Under the pieces are notes generated by a model. It made no database searches. It saw only the letters and a list, made by a program, of their open reading frames with translations, and had not been told where the DNA came from. A stretch of DNA of 36,441 nucleotides from Jaenimonas drosophilae (lineage: Eukaryota; Euglenozoa; Kinetoplastea; Trypanosomatida; Trypanosomatidae): assembly GCA_030849065.1 (NCBI GenBank), contig JASAON010001477.1, forward strand, positions 974 to 37,414. Direction: 5' to 3'. Shown in pieces: positions 17,929-27,485 of this stretch. Within the stretch, counting starts at the first letter, position 1; each line of letters begins with the position of its first letter. Both the position numbers and the translations under genes were made by a program.

Positions 17929-19371
17929 TTATGAATCGAAACCATTGAAGCCTGTCAAGACAAAGGCATCATAGAAGATCTTCTTCTCGATTTGGTGGCA
18001 CCAGTTCCAGGCTGAAGTTAGGCGGCCATCAATGCAGCTACCGCCATCATCCCCACTGCCATCAAATGCGTGTTTAAAGAAGTCTGCTAGGATAAGGTGC
18101 TGGAGCTTCTCGCAGCTGTGATATTTCATCCGTAACAGATCACCTAAACCAGGATAGACGGGTTCATGAAGCCGCTTCACAGCACTACCAGATGGTGAAT
18201 CGTCCCCGGAATTGCCAGAGCGCCGCGAATCCGTCCCGCTCTCCGTGAAGATCTGCTGCAGGGCACGCACGGTGTGGACCACTGGTTGCACAATGCACGG
18301 GACGATGGTGTACTTGTCAATGAACACCAGAGGATTCGGAACATCCCGATCACCTAAATGAATCACCTTGATTCCTACCCAGCCACCCAGCATGCGCTCA
18401 GCGTCCTCCACGCAGCGGGCCATGGTGCTGTAGCTCTTGGGGGCACGGCACATTCGGTGGAAACCTTGGCCGGTGTTGCAGAAGTTATACTGGCCCCCAC
18501 CATCAAGCAGCATATCGTCCTCGGAGGCGGACCAAATTTCGAAAATCCGACGTTGAACCAGAATCCACAGCTGCAAAGACTCGCGCACGTACTTACAGTG
18601 CGTGAGGTGGTCGTGGGTGAAGCACGCCCCATCCTTCCCTGAGCGAATTGCCAGAGACAAGTTACTATCTCCAGCGACTGACTCGAACTTGGTGACCATA
18701 CTTTGTAGGTACTCCAATGGCTCAACATTGGATTTAATGAACTGTCGAACATCGTCAATAGAGCGCAGAGCCCGCTCCACTACATCACGTGAAGCTTGTT
18801 CTGTTCCACCATACTTCTCAACCAAACGCGCGAGCCCGTCAGTCTTCTCTTTCCCTGTCGCGTGAAGAAAAGAGGAGCGTAGAGATCCATCAGCAAGAAG
18901 TGCTGACGCCCCGACGCTCTCCAGTGCTCCCCCCACTGTCTTCAAGGGAATCACTAGCTTACTGGAGATTCCCAGCTGACGGCGCACACTTGCCTTCTGT
19001 GCATCCTGGAGCAGCATCACTAGCTTTCCATATTCGCCACGATCGCTAAAGGGATTCAAGCGCTTGTGCCGGCGAAGAATCTCAAAGAGTTCCTCCAACA
19101 GAGGTACAACCGCTTCAATGCTGGCATCTCCAGCAAGCAGACTCTCCTTGATGGAGCGAGGAACGGCATCGGACGCTATGGATAGGCCAGTGATTGTGTC
19201 GAAGAGCTCCATCATGGCAGAGACCATGCGCGCTTCTTTATTGTGAGGGCGATGCACATCGTCGACATCATCCGTGTATTCACTCACCTTCAGTGCTGCC
19301 ACCACGAGCTGCAGCTTTTGCCGCTCTAGTTCGCTCAGTCTAAGGAGGTACTTTGAATAGTCCGTGGGCAT
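17929..19371 (-). CDS. DUF2009 / UPF0652 family protein
   Basis: The protein has 480 residues from the ATG at 19371; the frame continues three codons to a GTG, not used. It matches my recall of the eukaryote-wide UPF0652 (DUF2009) family. Evidence includes the CNTGQGFHRM motif (around residue 300), an EDAERMLGGW segment followed by IHLGDRDVPNPL and FIDKYT, a DFFKHAFDGSG motif, GSCIDGRLTSAWNWC, and the closing LTGFNGFDS. The N-terminal 180 residues are helical. The function of the family is unknown; strong conservation of the Gly/Asp/His-rich C-terminal half suggests an active or binding site. No signal peptide or membrane segment is present. The low-complexity insert around 395-415 (Ser/Gly/Asp-rich) lies between conserved blocks. 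Confidence 0.88.
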   Translation of the reverse strand: MPTDYSKYLLRLSELERQKLQLVVAALKVSEYTDDVDDVHRPHNKEARMVSAMMELFDTITGLSIASDAVPRSIKESLLAGDASIEAVVPLLEELFEILRRHKRLNPFSDRGEYGKLVMLLQDAQKASVRRQLGISSKLVIPLKTVGGALESVGASALLADGSLRSSFLHATGKEKTDGLARLVEKYGGTEQASRDVVERALRSIDDVRQFIKSNVEPLEYLQSMVTKFESVAGDSNLSLAIRSGKDGACFTHDHLTHCKYVRESLQLWILVQRRIFEIWSASEDDMLLDGGGQYNFCNTGQGFHRMCRAPKSYSTMARCVEDAERMLGGWVGIKVIHLGDRDVPNPLVFIDKYTIVPCIVQPVVHTVRALQQIFTESGTDSRRSGNSGDDSPSGSAVKRLHEPVYPGLGDLLRMKYHSCEKLQHLILADFFKHAFDGSGDDGGSCIDGRLTSAWNWCHQIEKKIFYDAFVLTGFNGFDS

Positions 19372-20703
19372 GTTGATCACTCCTTGGTGGGTGCCGTCAC
19401 TCGAGATACGTAGAATGAAACCACAGCAAGAAGCGACGCAGGTGAAATAAACCTCAAGTGGGCTCCTTCCTTCCTATATGTTGTACACGCGCATGAAGAA
19501 GAGCACAAAGAAAAAGGCAAACAATACATCAACTGACAACAGCGCAAGATGCATGAGACGCAAAAGCATCGGAACTTGGGCGATCCGACGTAATGATCCC
19601 GCCCATCAACGGGTATAGTCACTTCTATTTTCATGCGCGAAGGGGGGTGCGAAATAATAAAAAACAAGTATGTCAAAACTAAGTGTGCGCATTTCCTCAT
19701 TCCCACTTGTGTGTCGTGGCATCCACTGGAGATCTCTCTTGGGGAGGACCAAACAAGCAATGAAGCTCGCTTTCAGGAATGGAGAACCGTGAGAAGAGGA
19801 AGGTGGATCAGGTATTCGATGCGCATGGAGACCTTCGAACCCCCAGCTCTTGCTGCGAAGATGAGCGCATCAAAAATACGATGGTCTTCTTACTTGAATC
19901 ATGTATCTTTGTCAGTATTAGGTAGTTCTTTTTGGAAGCTCACATTGCCAGCACATGACACAATTTCGGTGGAACGCAAATACATTAACAAATCACTGGA
20001 GACGCACACGCGCGAGCGTACATGCTGGAAACACTTCCTGCAGTTTTTTTGTGCAGCGATATTGCCACACAGTTCTGGTGGCATCAAGTGCCACTCAATT
20101 AGGATGCCTCAGAAGAAGCGAGCCACTTCACATGACAGAAATCATAGAGAAGGCCTTGCTGCACACGGGCAACGCCCTTGTGCAGCCAATAGTCCAGCAT
20201 CATCCCAATAGGGGAAGTACGTGGAAATGCTAAGGGGTAAAAAGGGGTGTGTGCCACATACCTCAAAATCCACGAAGAGCATCATCATTTATCTCTAGTC
20301 ACGAAAGCCTCCATCGGGTGAAGCATTCTCCTTTTTTTCTCTATCCTTTCGTTTCACGTCCTTTCCACCTCCTATCCACTTCGTAGCGACAATCCCGTCA
20401 CAAAGCGCGTCAATTTTTTTTTATTTGGAAAGAAAGAAAGCTTCATCATCTTTGCGCGGTGGCACACACGGCTTTACAGCAACATGGAAGAATGGGGAAG
20501 TGTTGGAAGCCACTGGAACAGAAGGAGCATGTTTAGGAGATAAGTGAGAGCTCGTCGTGGTACCCAAAAACACTGATCTCGCGCTGTTCCAGCAAACAAT
20601 AAAGGTAAACGAAAAAGTGGATAGGAAATGAAAAAGAATAGAGTGTCGTTACCACGTAATGAAGATACGGCATTCACAGGGATGAAGATCGTGACGCTGC
20701 GGT
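19372..20703. other. Gene-poor stretch of 1.33 kb
   Basis: This is the longest gap inside the gene array, between the cysteine synthase stop and the DUF2009 start. The longest minus-strand frame (19377-19760) overlaps the DUF2009 start and is largely a translated pyrimidine tract. A 192-codon plus-strand frame (19633-20211) is antisense to transcription and resembles no family. The minus strand holds pyrimidine-rich stretches at about 19520-19420 that suit a splice acceptor. Two minus-strand ATGATGA matches (near 20450 and 20285) have no D-box partner in the right place, so I do not call snoRNAs. Confidence 0.5.
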
Positions 20704-21699
20704 TCATTTGAGGATCTCCGATGCGTCCACCACGGGGAGTGCAGCAACTTCGTCACGAATGGACTGGTACAGTGTGGTGGAGAGGTAGCGTTCGCCAAAG
20801 CTCGGGATGAGTGTAACGATGGTCTTTCCCTGCATCTCCGGGCGCGCGGCAATTTGAAGCGCGGCATGCACATTCGCTCCGGACGAAAAGCCGCAGAAAA
20901 TACCATCAGAGCGACTGAGCTTCTGGGACACAGCGATGGCATCATCTCCCTTCACGCAGATCACCTCATCAACAATGGCGCGATCAAGAACCTCGGGAAC
21001 GAAACCAGCACCGATACCCTGGATCTTGTGTGGGCCAGGCTTCCCCCCTGAAAGGACGGGAGACTCCGTAGGCTCCACAGCCACAATACGACACATCTTA
21101 TTCTTCTTCTTCAAGTGACGAGCAACACCAGTCAGAGTGCCACCAGTTCCCACACCAGCGATGAAGCAGTCAACACGCCCACGGCACTGACGCCAAATCT
21201 CTGGACCCGTGGTCTCCTCGTGAATCTGGGAGTTGTACTTGGTTTTGAACTGATCTGCAAGGACGGCACGCGGGTTCGTGGAGCAGATCTTTTCCGCCAT
21301 GGCGACAGCACCCTTCATGCCAAGCGCAGCTGGCGTGAGCACCAACTCTGCCCCAAAAATGCGAAGGAGGCAGCGACGTTCCATGGACATGGACTCTGGC
21401 ATGGCAATAATGACACGGTACCCACGGAGGGCGCCGATATGGGCCAAGGAAACACCCGTGTTGCCGCTGGTCGCCTCGACAATGATACTCTCACCACGGA
21501 TAATCTTGCCCTCCTTCTCCGCCTTGTCAATGATGGCCAGACCCAGGCGATCCTTCACAGAAGCAAGTGGATTCTCGCACTCCAGCTTCAGCACGATGTT
21601 GGCAGCTGTCTTATTTAGACCCTTGAGGTAGACGCAAGGCGTATCACCAATGAGCTGCTCAATCGAGTCAGCAATCTGCTCATTCCGATCAAAGGGCAT
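20704..21699 (-). CDS. CS: Cysteine synthase (O-acetylserine sulfhydrylase)
   Basis: This 331-residue PLP-dependent enzyme makes cysteine from O-acetylserine and sulfide. The PLP Schiff-base lysine is K49 in ASVKDR. The substrate-binding loop TSGNTG lies at 77-82, the phosphate-binding GTGGT at about 183-187 and the GFSSGA segment at about 269-274. Length and motif order match type-II-fold cysteine synthases of bacteria, plants and kinetoplastids. There is no haem-binding N-terminus and no CBS domain, so it is not a cystathionine beta-synthase, though side activities with homocysteine or serine cannot be excluded. No targeting peptide is seen, so it is probably cytosolic. On the coding strand a C/T tract (21747-21721) leads to the first AG at 21704-21703, only three bases before the ATG. 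Confidence 0.96.
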   Translation of the reverse strand: MPFDRNEQIADSIEQLIGDTPCVYLKGLNKTAANIVLKLECENPLASVKDRLGLAIIDKAEKEGKIIRGESIIVEATSGNTGVSLAHIGALRGYRVIIAMPESMSMERRCLLRIFGAELVLTPAALGMKGAVAMAEKICSTNPRAVLADQFKTKYNSQIHEETTGPEIWRQCRGRVDCFIAGVGTGGTLTGVARHLKKKNKMCRIVAVEPTESPVLSGGKPGPHKIQGIGAGFVPEVLDRAIVDEVICVKGDDAIAVSQKLSRSDGIFCGFSSGANVHAALQIAARPEMQGKTIVTLIPSFGERYLSTTLYQSIRDEVAALPVVDASEILK

Positions 21700-22020
21700 T
21701 TTCTGTTTGTTTGTATTTTGGACAGAGGGACAGGGGGAAGGGGGTGGTCTGAAAGTGAATAAGCTGTAGGGCCTGAATTAAGTTCTTAGCAAAACTATGG
21801 CAGTAAACTGAGACGGGAGACATGTGGAAAAGCGAAGAATCGCACAGTGAGAAAGGATTGCCGAGGATCGACACAAGGAAGGTCACATCATCGCTCCATC
21901 ATGAGTATATCACGAAGCCAAGAATGCACAATCCCCCGATGATGTCAGCGTTATGATCACATTCGCTGTTTGGTGAAAGGTATAGGAGCCTTCAAGCTAG
22001 CCCAACGATTCGCAACACCT
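21700..22020. other. Intergenic region, 321 bases
   Basis: This lies between the stop of the 446-residue protein gene and cysteine synthase. Apart from the candidate acceptor at its left end nothing is recognised. Confidence 0.45.
21703..21747 (-). promoter_or_regulatory. Candidate trans-splice acceptor for cysteine synthase, very short 5' UTR
   Basis: The minus strand from 21747 to 21721 is C/T-rich. The following bases are A/C/T only until the first AG at 21704-21703. The ATG begins at 21699, leaving a predicted three-base genomic 5' UTR after the spliced leader. Confidence 0.65.
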
Positions 22021-23361
22021 CTATTCCTGCAGCAGATCCAGAGGAGGAAGGGCTTCTCCTTTTGAGAGACGTTGAAGCCGCTGTATCGCCAGCTGCATCA
22101 CGGAAGGAAACGCCTTCAAATGGTGGGCTACCTTGCGGTTGGTTGGCCAGTGTCTCCAGGAACAATCAACCCGACAATCATTAAACAAGATCTCTAGTGC
22201 ATGGCACGGTGCGCAGAATCTGCACTGACGACTACCATGCTTATCTTCACTGGAGAACTTGGAGTGATACTTTGACGAACACGTACGGTGATTTCCACTT
22301 GATGGGCTTGATGACGCTGCCGATCGAGTAACGGGCTTCGAAGGAGTAGTATTGGATTGGGGTTGAGGAGATGATGGTCGGATGCCTCCACCTCGCACCA
22401 CGTAGTCATCCTTCGCTGGTGGAGATCCTCCAGCAACCACTCCGGCCTTCGAGCTCTCCTCACCTTGGGGTTCAGTCGCGAACACTAAGGTACCTGTGGG
22501 CTCTTGGTAAGGTGTTGGGAGGCTACAAAGGACATCACGGCACTCGGATGGAAAATCGTACGGGAGACTGGTGCTGAGGTCAGCAATGAGCGGTATGAGA
22601 GCAGGAACTGTTGTCGCAGGGGAAGTGGAGGCGTTTTCATCTCCCACGCCCTCCAAAAGAACCTCGATACGGTTGAGCTCCTGTAGGCATGCCTCTGACG
22701 CCGTGCTCTTCACGTAGCAGCATACAGTCTTTGCCGAGCTAATAACGTTCATTTGCTCTGAACGACTGAGATGGTCAAATCTCACGGCAATGATACGGAG
22801 AGAGAGGAGATCCATGAGAACGTAAATGGAAGGATAGCAGTTCGGATGAAACTTAATTACTCCCTTACTTTGAACTGCCCGAAGGTTTGGCCGCACACGT
22901 GAGGCGACCTGGGCCAGGGCTGCATTATCCATGCATGTCAATGTTAGCCGAAGAATCACCTCGGCAACAGACAGTGCCATATCTAAATCGGAGTTTGGCG
23001 AGGGCATGGAAAGTGAGCTCAAGGAACTGGAGCAGCCTTGGGCAGTGTTCGGCGACTCACCGAAAAGAGAAGACCACAACTGCTGTGCTATTTGCTTGGC
23101 GAGTGGGTCAGCCTCAGTTCGGAGTTCAGTGGAGCATAAAGCCGATTCAATCCGCGCCTGCTTACGTGGATTGTTCAGATCGACATCCTCCTGCCCTGCG
23201 TCTTGCTCCTCACGCATGGCTGCAAAGACTTTCTTTGCCACGCTCTTCCATTGGAAATAGCTAAAACTTCCATTTACGGGTATCTCGCAACCAACACGGT
23301 GCTGATGAATAAGCTGCTCAGCGCAGAATGATTCAAAGGAGGAGAACTCCTGTCGCTTCAT
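22021..23361 (-). CDS. Unrecognised 446-residue protein with a C-terminal Cys cluster
   Basis: I do not recognise the family. The frame is open 29 codons further upstream to a TTG, but that part overlaps the pyrimidine tract and likely acceptor at 23429-23480, so the ATG at 23361 is preferred. Residues about 120-240 are helical and Leu-rich. About 270-380 are low-complexity Ser/Pro/Thr-rich. At about 385-415 there is a Cys-rich segment (QCRFCAPCHALE and NDCRVDCSW) that could bind zinc, followed by a helical tail. There is no membrane segment or signal peptide. A regulatory or RNA-binding role is only a guess. Confidence 0.72.
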   Translation of the reverse strand: MKRQEFSSFESFCAEQLIHQHRVGCEIPVNGSFSYFQWKSVAKKVFAAMREEQDAGQEDVDLNNPRKQARIESALCSTELRTEADPLAKQIAQQLWSSLFGESPNTAQGCSSSLSSLSMPSPNSDLDMALSVAEVILRLTLTCMDNAALAQVASRVRPNLRAVQSKGVIKFHPNCYPSIYVLMDLLSLRIIAVRFDHLSRSEQMNVISSAKTVCCYVKSTASEACLQELNRIEVLLEGVGDENASTSPATTVPALIPLIADLSTSLPYDFPSECRDVLCSLPTPYQEPTGTLVFATEPQGEESSKAGVVAGGSPPAKDDYVVRGGGIRPSSPQPQSNTTPSKPVTRSAASSSPSSGNHRTCSSKYHSKFSSEDKHGSRQCRFCAPCHALEILFNDCRVDCSWRHWPTNRKVAHHLKAFPSVMQLAIQRLQRLSKGEALPPLDLLQE

Positions 23362-23929
23362 CAGTGGCCAGTAATATTGAGGCGGTCCACATGCGACGGC
23401 CAGAAAGATGCGTGCCTGATCTGAGTGGCTATAAGGCACAGATTTCAAGAGAAATGGGAAACGAACGAAACAAAATAGACATAGAAGGCCTGAGTCAAAA
23501 AGCGCTCAGCCACCGACACTGAATCCGCTATATCACAGCAATAATAGTATCATAAAGCAGCAACAGTAGTAGTGTATCCAGAGCTCATTTAATAACAGAC
23601 AGGAGAGCATCGAAGGTCCTTCCATTGGGGGAGGGGGGGGCTCACTATGTGTTGAAGATAGCCTCATCTGATTTCAGCGTCGCGTCTTCACGCCACCCTG
23701 CACAGCCAGTGAGCAAATTGAGACTGAATATCAGCTCAGTTTGGTTGTCATATATCGGAGCAAACATTGCTGTAGCGCCCTACGCACTCGCATCCAACGC
23801 AAACAATGATGGCTTCTGCGCATGCATTGTTGGGGTTCATCGAATTCATTGGGTGCTACCACAATCAGCCGCAACCGTACCATCTTCTGCAGGGGGGAAG
23901 TGACAAATCCCATGAAACCCGAAAATAAT
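23362..23929. other. Intergenic region, 568 bases
   Basis: This contains the candidate acceptor next to the downstream gene. The rest is probably the 3' UTR of the F-box-like gene. Plus-strand and short minus-strand frames here show no recognisable protein. Confidence 0.45.
23429..23480 (-). promoter_or_regulatory. Candidate trans-splice acceptor for the 446-residue gene
   Basis: The minus strand at 23480-23446 is T/C-rich (TTTTGTTTCG, TTTCCCATTTCTC), and the first AG beyond GAAATCTGTGCC is TATAG at 23430-23429. This argues for the ATG at 23361 as the start. Confidence 0.55.
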
Positions 23930-25513
23930 TCAGTGTAGCTTCCCCCAAAACAGAAGCTGGAGGTGCAGCCACCACCCATTGTAGCACAGTGCAGATACTG
24001 TCCAGACCAATGAAGCGGACACGACGCCAAACGCAAGCCACGACAACACCTCCACTCCGTTTAATGTCGATGATTGATGTGCAGCCTCCCACTGTGCCTC
24101 CAGGTCGCATAATGGAACATGAACCCCAGCAAACTGCTCCTTTGGGGCAACCTCAGAAGAAAAGTAGTACACTGTACCCAATCCACCCTCAGCAGCCTCA
24201 AGAAGAGGAAGCTGTGTGTACGTACCTGGAAAAGGTGAACCAGCAGTCGTAATGAGTGCCTGCTTCGACGGCACTAGGAGACGAGCAGTATGGTTTGAGA
24301 CTGTGATCCATCGACTCATAGAGAGATCTCTAGAGCAGAAGAGCACTCGATCTAAGTGCTGGGCCTGCGCATGAATAAAGATGGCATACATTGCGCGCGG
24401 AACCACAATTCGAACTTCTTTGATCAAGGCTCTCGCACTGACAGGGAAGAAATTAGACAGTTCTATCAACTCCGTGAATGTGTTTGTAAACGCTCCAAGC
24501 ACCGGATGTGAGGTTGACATCCCTGTAGGTTGCACGCACTCGACAATGCGCAGAGTTTGCTTGCTGCAATCCAGGAAGACATACTCGTCGCACCGTGCCC
24601 TCCCTTCTCGGAGGAGCACGCTAGAAGACACATCACTGCAGCTCGAGTGCACGAGGCTTCCCCAGATAGGGGCCAATTCGGGAAGTGGTAAATGAGTGAC
24701 TTTCTCACCGCCTTGCGTGGACAGAGACTCTGCGAAAACACTTACCCCTCCCTCGTGAGCCATAATAGCAGAATGCTGGCCAACCCAACAAGACCTCCAC
24801 GCTGCGCTGCTGCTCCCTACCGCACAGCACATCATTGCGTTGTCCAAAACAATGGCTGAACGTAGTGTTGATGATGCGGGAGGTGCTGCGCACAGTTGTC
24901 GCCTGCCACGCAAGTGCCTTGACTCCATTGGTTGATGGCTTTCCCACCACCACCGAACGCAGCAATCGGCTGAGCAGTAATGGATGCTACGATCGTGGTC
25001 GATGATGAACCGGGCGCCATCTGATGAAGCGTAGAATCCATCCGTGCCAAAGGGAAGCTCAAGCTCCGTTTCGACCGCGCAATCAAATGCTACGATGCTT
25101 CCATCTCTTGAGGTGCAGCAAAGATAGCGTTGTCCTTCAAATCGTGTTTGAGCCTTCGAGTGAGAAAAGCATGTAGGAAGCTCAACACGTCTCTCTTGTC
25201 TCATTCCGTCAGGCATCGTTTCATGAATGTATAAAAAGCACTCTGCATCATCCTGCAGATCGCTGCAGTCTCCACTCCAGCACAGTACCATAAGAGAGCC
25301 ATCCTTTTCGTAAAACGAAAGCCTGATTATTTTACATGGAGGGGAGAGCTCCACGTGAGATGCTCGAAGCACCCCTGTGGCGTATTGTCGCTCACTATCT
25401 GTCAACCAGAAAGCAGCTGCCTCTTGCCACATGCAGGAGACGTCGCTAAATTGTATGACATCACGTTTCTCCAAGTAGGAACAAATGATGGCTAGGGTAT
25501 CAATGCACTCCAT
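23930..25513 (-). CDS. F-box-like protein with C-terminal membrane anchor
   Basis: This 527-residue protein starts with an F-box-like motif at about residues 3-35: IDTLAIICSYL, then DVIQFSDVSCMWQEAAAF, the usual spacing of the two F-box helices. F-boxes bind Skp1 in SCF ubiquitin ligases. The central 430 residues contain alternating beta-type segments with repeated hydrophobic-Asp patterns (SLMVLCWSG, GSIVAFDC, GFYASSDGARFIIDHD), resembling a degenerate WD40-type beta-propeller. The C-terminus has a hydrophobic helix at about 489-509 and a Trp/Leu-rich stretch to residue 524, so the protein is probably tail-anchored in a membrane. The central part could be the substrate-recognition domain. 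The F-box call is moderate because the motif is short and divergent. Confidence 0.72.
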   Translation of the reverse strand: MECIDTLAIICSYLEKRDVIQFSDVSCMWQEAAAFWLTDSERQYATGVLRASHVELSPPCKIIRLSFYEKDGSLMVLCWSGDCSDLQDDAECFLYIHETMPDGMRQERRVELPTCFSHSKAQTRFEGQRYLCCTSRDGSIVAFDCAVETELELPFGTDGFYASSDGARFIIDHDRSIHYCSADCCVRWWWESHQPMESRHLRGRRQLCAAPPASSTLRSAIVLDNAMMCCAVGSSSAAWRSCWVGQHSAIMAHEGGVSVFAESLSTQGGEKVTHLPLPELAPIWGSLVHSSCSDVSSSVLLREGRARCDEYVFLDCSKQTLRIVECVQPTGMSTSHPVLGAFTNTFTELIELSNFFPVSARALIKEVRIVVPRAMYAIFIHAQAQHLDRVLFCSRDLSMSRWITVSNHTARLLVPSKQALITTAGSPFPGTYTQLPLLEAAEGGLGTVYYFSSEVAPKEQFAGVHVPLCDLEAQWEAAHQSSTLNGVEVLSWLAFGVVSASLVWTVSALCYNGWWLHLQLLFWGKLH

Positions 25514-26284
25514 GTGCGGCTGGATGCTGTTCCTTCCGTGGGGAAGCTCAGAGGTGTAATGATATATCCACCCCCCTTCTCATCACCGTGATCACTAATT
25601 CCGCCTATCACCCAGGTATGTGGATAAAGAATATCCAATTTATTTCTTGGAAAGTCAGAAAAATAAAATCACTTGATGGAATATATGTCACTCAATGCCA
25701 CAATGGTAAGCCGCCGTTTCTATACCCTTGGTGATATCCTGTGAGAGAGATCACTAAACAAATGAAGATAGAGAATTTTCGAAGAAGTTGCGTCTTGTTT
25801 TAATTATTGTCCAGGAGGTACGCATTGTCAACTAGCCATTGGCTCATCTGGTAATCAGACGGGGGCTCCCACACACGGGCTTGCTTTCATATGTCATGTA
25901 CATTGTGTTTTTCATCATCTTTTTGCGGAGCACGCGACGCAGAGCCGTGATACCCACCGGAATCACGGGAACAACTGCCATGCAGCTCCCCCGACCCTCT
26001 CACCAAATGACTGTGAAGTTCGAAACGAAAAACACGGAGTCAAAAGTGAGAGGCCCTTGACTTCTTACATTCGATTTCTCAGAAAAAGAAACATCACATG
26101 CAGCTTACACCCGCGTGGCTAGCCTCTACGCAATCGCAAACAGAAAATCGCTGATCGAATCATTTTTTTTCGTTTTGGTGAACACAGTAGGGGAGAGGGA
26201 TCCACACCCACCGACGCGGGTCGCAGCACACAGTGTGTGTCAATCAATAGTTGACAGGCCTGCACTGAGTCATTCACCGGCCTG
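25514..26284. other. Intergenic region, 771 bases
   Basis: This lies between EF-hand gene A and the F-box-like gene. It is AT-richer than the flanking coding regions. The minus strand has mixed T-rich stretches around 25690-25620. No gene, RNA or repeat is recognised. Confidence 0.45.
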
Positions 26285-26596
26285 TTACCACTGCGCCAGG
26301 CTAAGAACGAAGCAGGAGAACTCCTCGTAGGTCATGGAGTCGGGGTTGGTGGTGGTATACTTGTGGAGGAGGTCATCCACCTCGCGGTCGGTGGGCTCCA
26401 GGCCGTAGTGCTCCAGACCCATGTAGAAGGACTTCGCGGCGTCAACAGACACGGTACCGGTGTGCTCAGCGTCCAGGGAGTCGAACAGCTCTTGGATGCG
26501 GCTGTCGGTCACAGGGAGTCCACCGATGTTGTTCTCAATCTCATCGTTGGAGAGGTGACGGTTGTTGTTGTGTCCGGGGATAAGGCTGCGCTGCAT
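26285..26596 (-). CDS. Small two-EF-hand protein, copy A
   Basis: This 103-residue protein consists of a polar Asn/His-rich N-terminus and one EF-hand pair. The first loop is at 42-53 (DAEHTGTVSVDA) and the second at 81-92. Both are degenerate: the first has Asp, Glu, Thr and Gly at positions 1, 3, 5 and 6 but Ala at position 12, and the second has Thr at 1 and 3 with Glu at 12. Calcium binding is therefore doubtful, and a protein-interaction role like that of some calmodulin-like light chains is possible. The protein is identical to copy B at 27829-28140, and a diverged paralogue lies between them. A kinetoplastid flagellar or cytoskeletal role is a guess. Confidence 0.9.
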   Translation of the reverse strand: MQRSLIPGHNNNRHLSNDEIENNIGGLPVTDSRIQELFDSLDAEHTGTVSVDAAKSFYMGLEHYGLEPTDREVDDLLHKYTTTNPDSMTYEEFSCFVLSLAQW

Positions 26597-27167
26597 TATG
26601 ACTTGGCTTGAGGTTTAGCGAAAAGGGTGTCTAAGAGCAATCTATGGACAGAAGTGCAGAAGAAAGAGAGTGTGTGCGTATTCGATTTGCAGGACATTTG
26701 TGTCAATTTCTTCTCTTCAAGTTCAGCTCACAGCTTGTTCTCGATGTGGTTGTTCAATCTGCTGAAGCTGAAATGCGTAGACACAGAGGTTATAAGAAGT
26801 TTCCCTCGCACATCCTGTATGCCACACATATGTGAAAGAAGCTACAGCTGTGCCCTGCAAACCACTGGGCGAGCACCATACGCTTTTGATCAGAATGAAA
26901 ACAGAAACAAATGGTGAAACTGCAATCAACAACGGGTACAAGATAACGAAGCGCAGCTAGTCTTCGTTGACAGCATAGCCCTACATGGATTTTTTTCTTT
27001 CGTCAAGGAGTTGTCACGTCCGCATTCGTCATTGATTGTGCTCTATTTACATATCTGGTGAGTATGGTGAACACAACAGAACATGAAGGCATGCGTCTCG
27101 CATCGGTGCACAGAACCAGATTCTCCTCCTGTGCTCTCTCACCATTCAGAAGCAGCCACACCACTCT
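26597..27167. other. Intergenic region, 571 bases
   Basis: This lies between the diverged EF-hand gene and copy A. It shows no similarity to the spacer upstream of copy B, although the two coding regions are nearly identical. No gene is recognised; minus-strand T-rich tracts at about 27000-26985 and 26720-26700 may belong to processing signals. Confidence 0.45.
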
Positions 27168-27485
27168 CTACCAGCGAGAGATTCGGAGCATGAAGCAACA
27201 GAACTCATCAAAGCTGAGTGCGCCGTCGAAAGTGCCGCAAAACTCCTTAAGGCCATACTCAATCTCGCGGTCGTGGTAATCAAGACCGTACGTCTCCAGA
27301 CTCTTGAAAAACACACGAAGACGGTCAAGCGTCACCTTTCCGGCACTATCAGTGTCCATGGCGTCGAAAAGCTGCTTCAGCTGCTCCTCGGTTAGTGGTA
27401 CATGGCCGATGTTCAGCTCCAGTACCTTCTCGGCTGGCTTGGTCAGTGAGTTGCTCAGCAACACAGGCGCTCTTTGGCAAGGCAT
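27168..27485 (-). CDS. Small two-EF-hand protein, diverged paralogue
   Basis: This 105-residue protein runs from the ATG at 27485; the frame is open 13 codons further to a GTG, not used. It shares length, layout and the C-terminal FCCFML...RW ending with copies A and B but is clearly diverged. The first EF loop (44-55, DTDSAGKVTLDR) has good ligands at positions 1 and 3 and Gly at 6, but Arg instead of Glu at 12. The second (83-94) keeps Asp at 5, Gly at 6 and Glu at 12. It sits between the two identical copies in a three-gene array, all on the minus strand. Calcium affinity is probably weak or absent at site one. Confidence 0.88.
   Translation of the reverse strand: MPCQRAPVLLSNSLTKPAEKVLELNIGHVPLTEEQLKQLFDAMDTDSAGKVTLDRLRVFFKSLETYGLDYHDREIEYGLKEFCGTFDGALSFDEFCCFMLRISRW

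Noticed and set aside
19377..19760. 127-codon minus-strand frame upstream of the DUF2009 gene
   Set aside because: It overlaps the DUF2009 start and occupies the place where its splice signal must lie; the translation is Cys/Ser/Phe-rich as expected from pyrimidine-rich sequence.
19633..20211. 192-codon plus-strand frame
   Set aside because: It is antisense to an otherwise uniform array, with no recognisable domain and irregular composition.
20270..20460. ATGATGA motifs on the minus strand resembling C boxes of C/D snoRNAs
   Set aside because: No CTGA D box at the right distance and no terminal stem could be seen.
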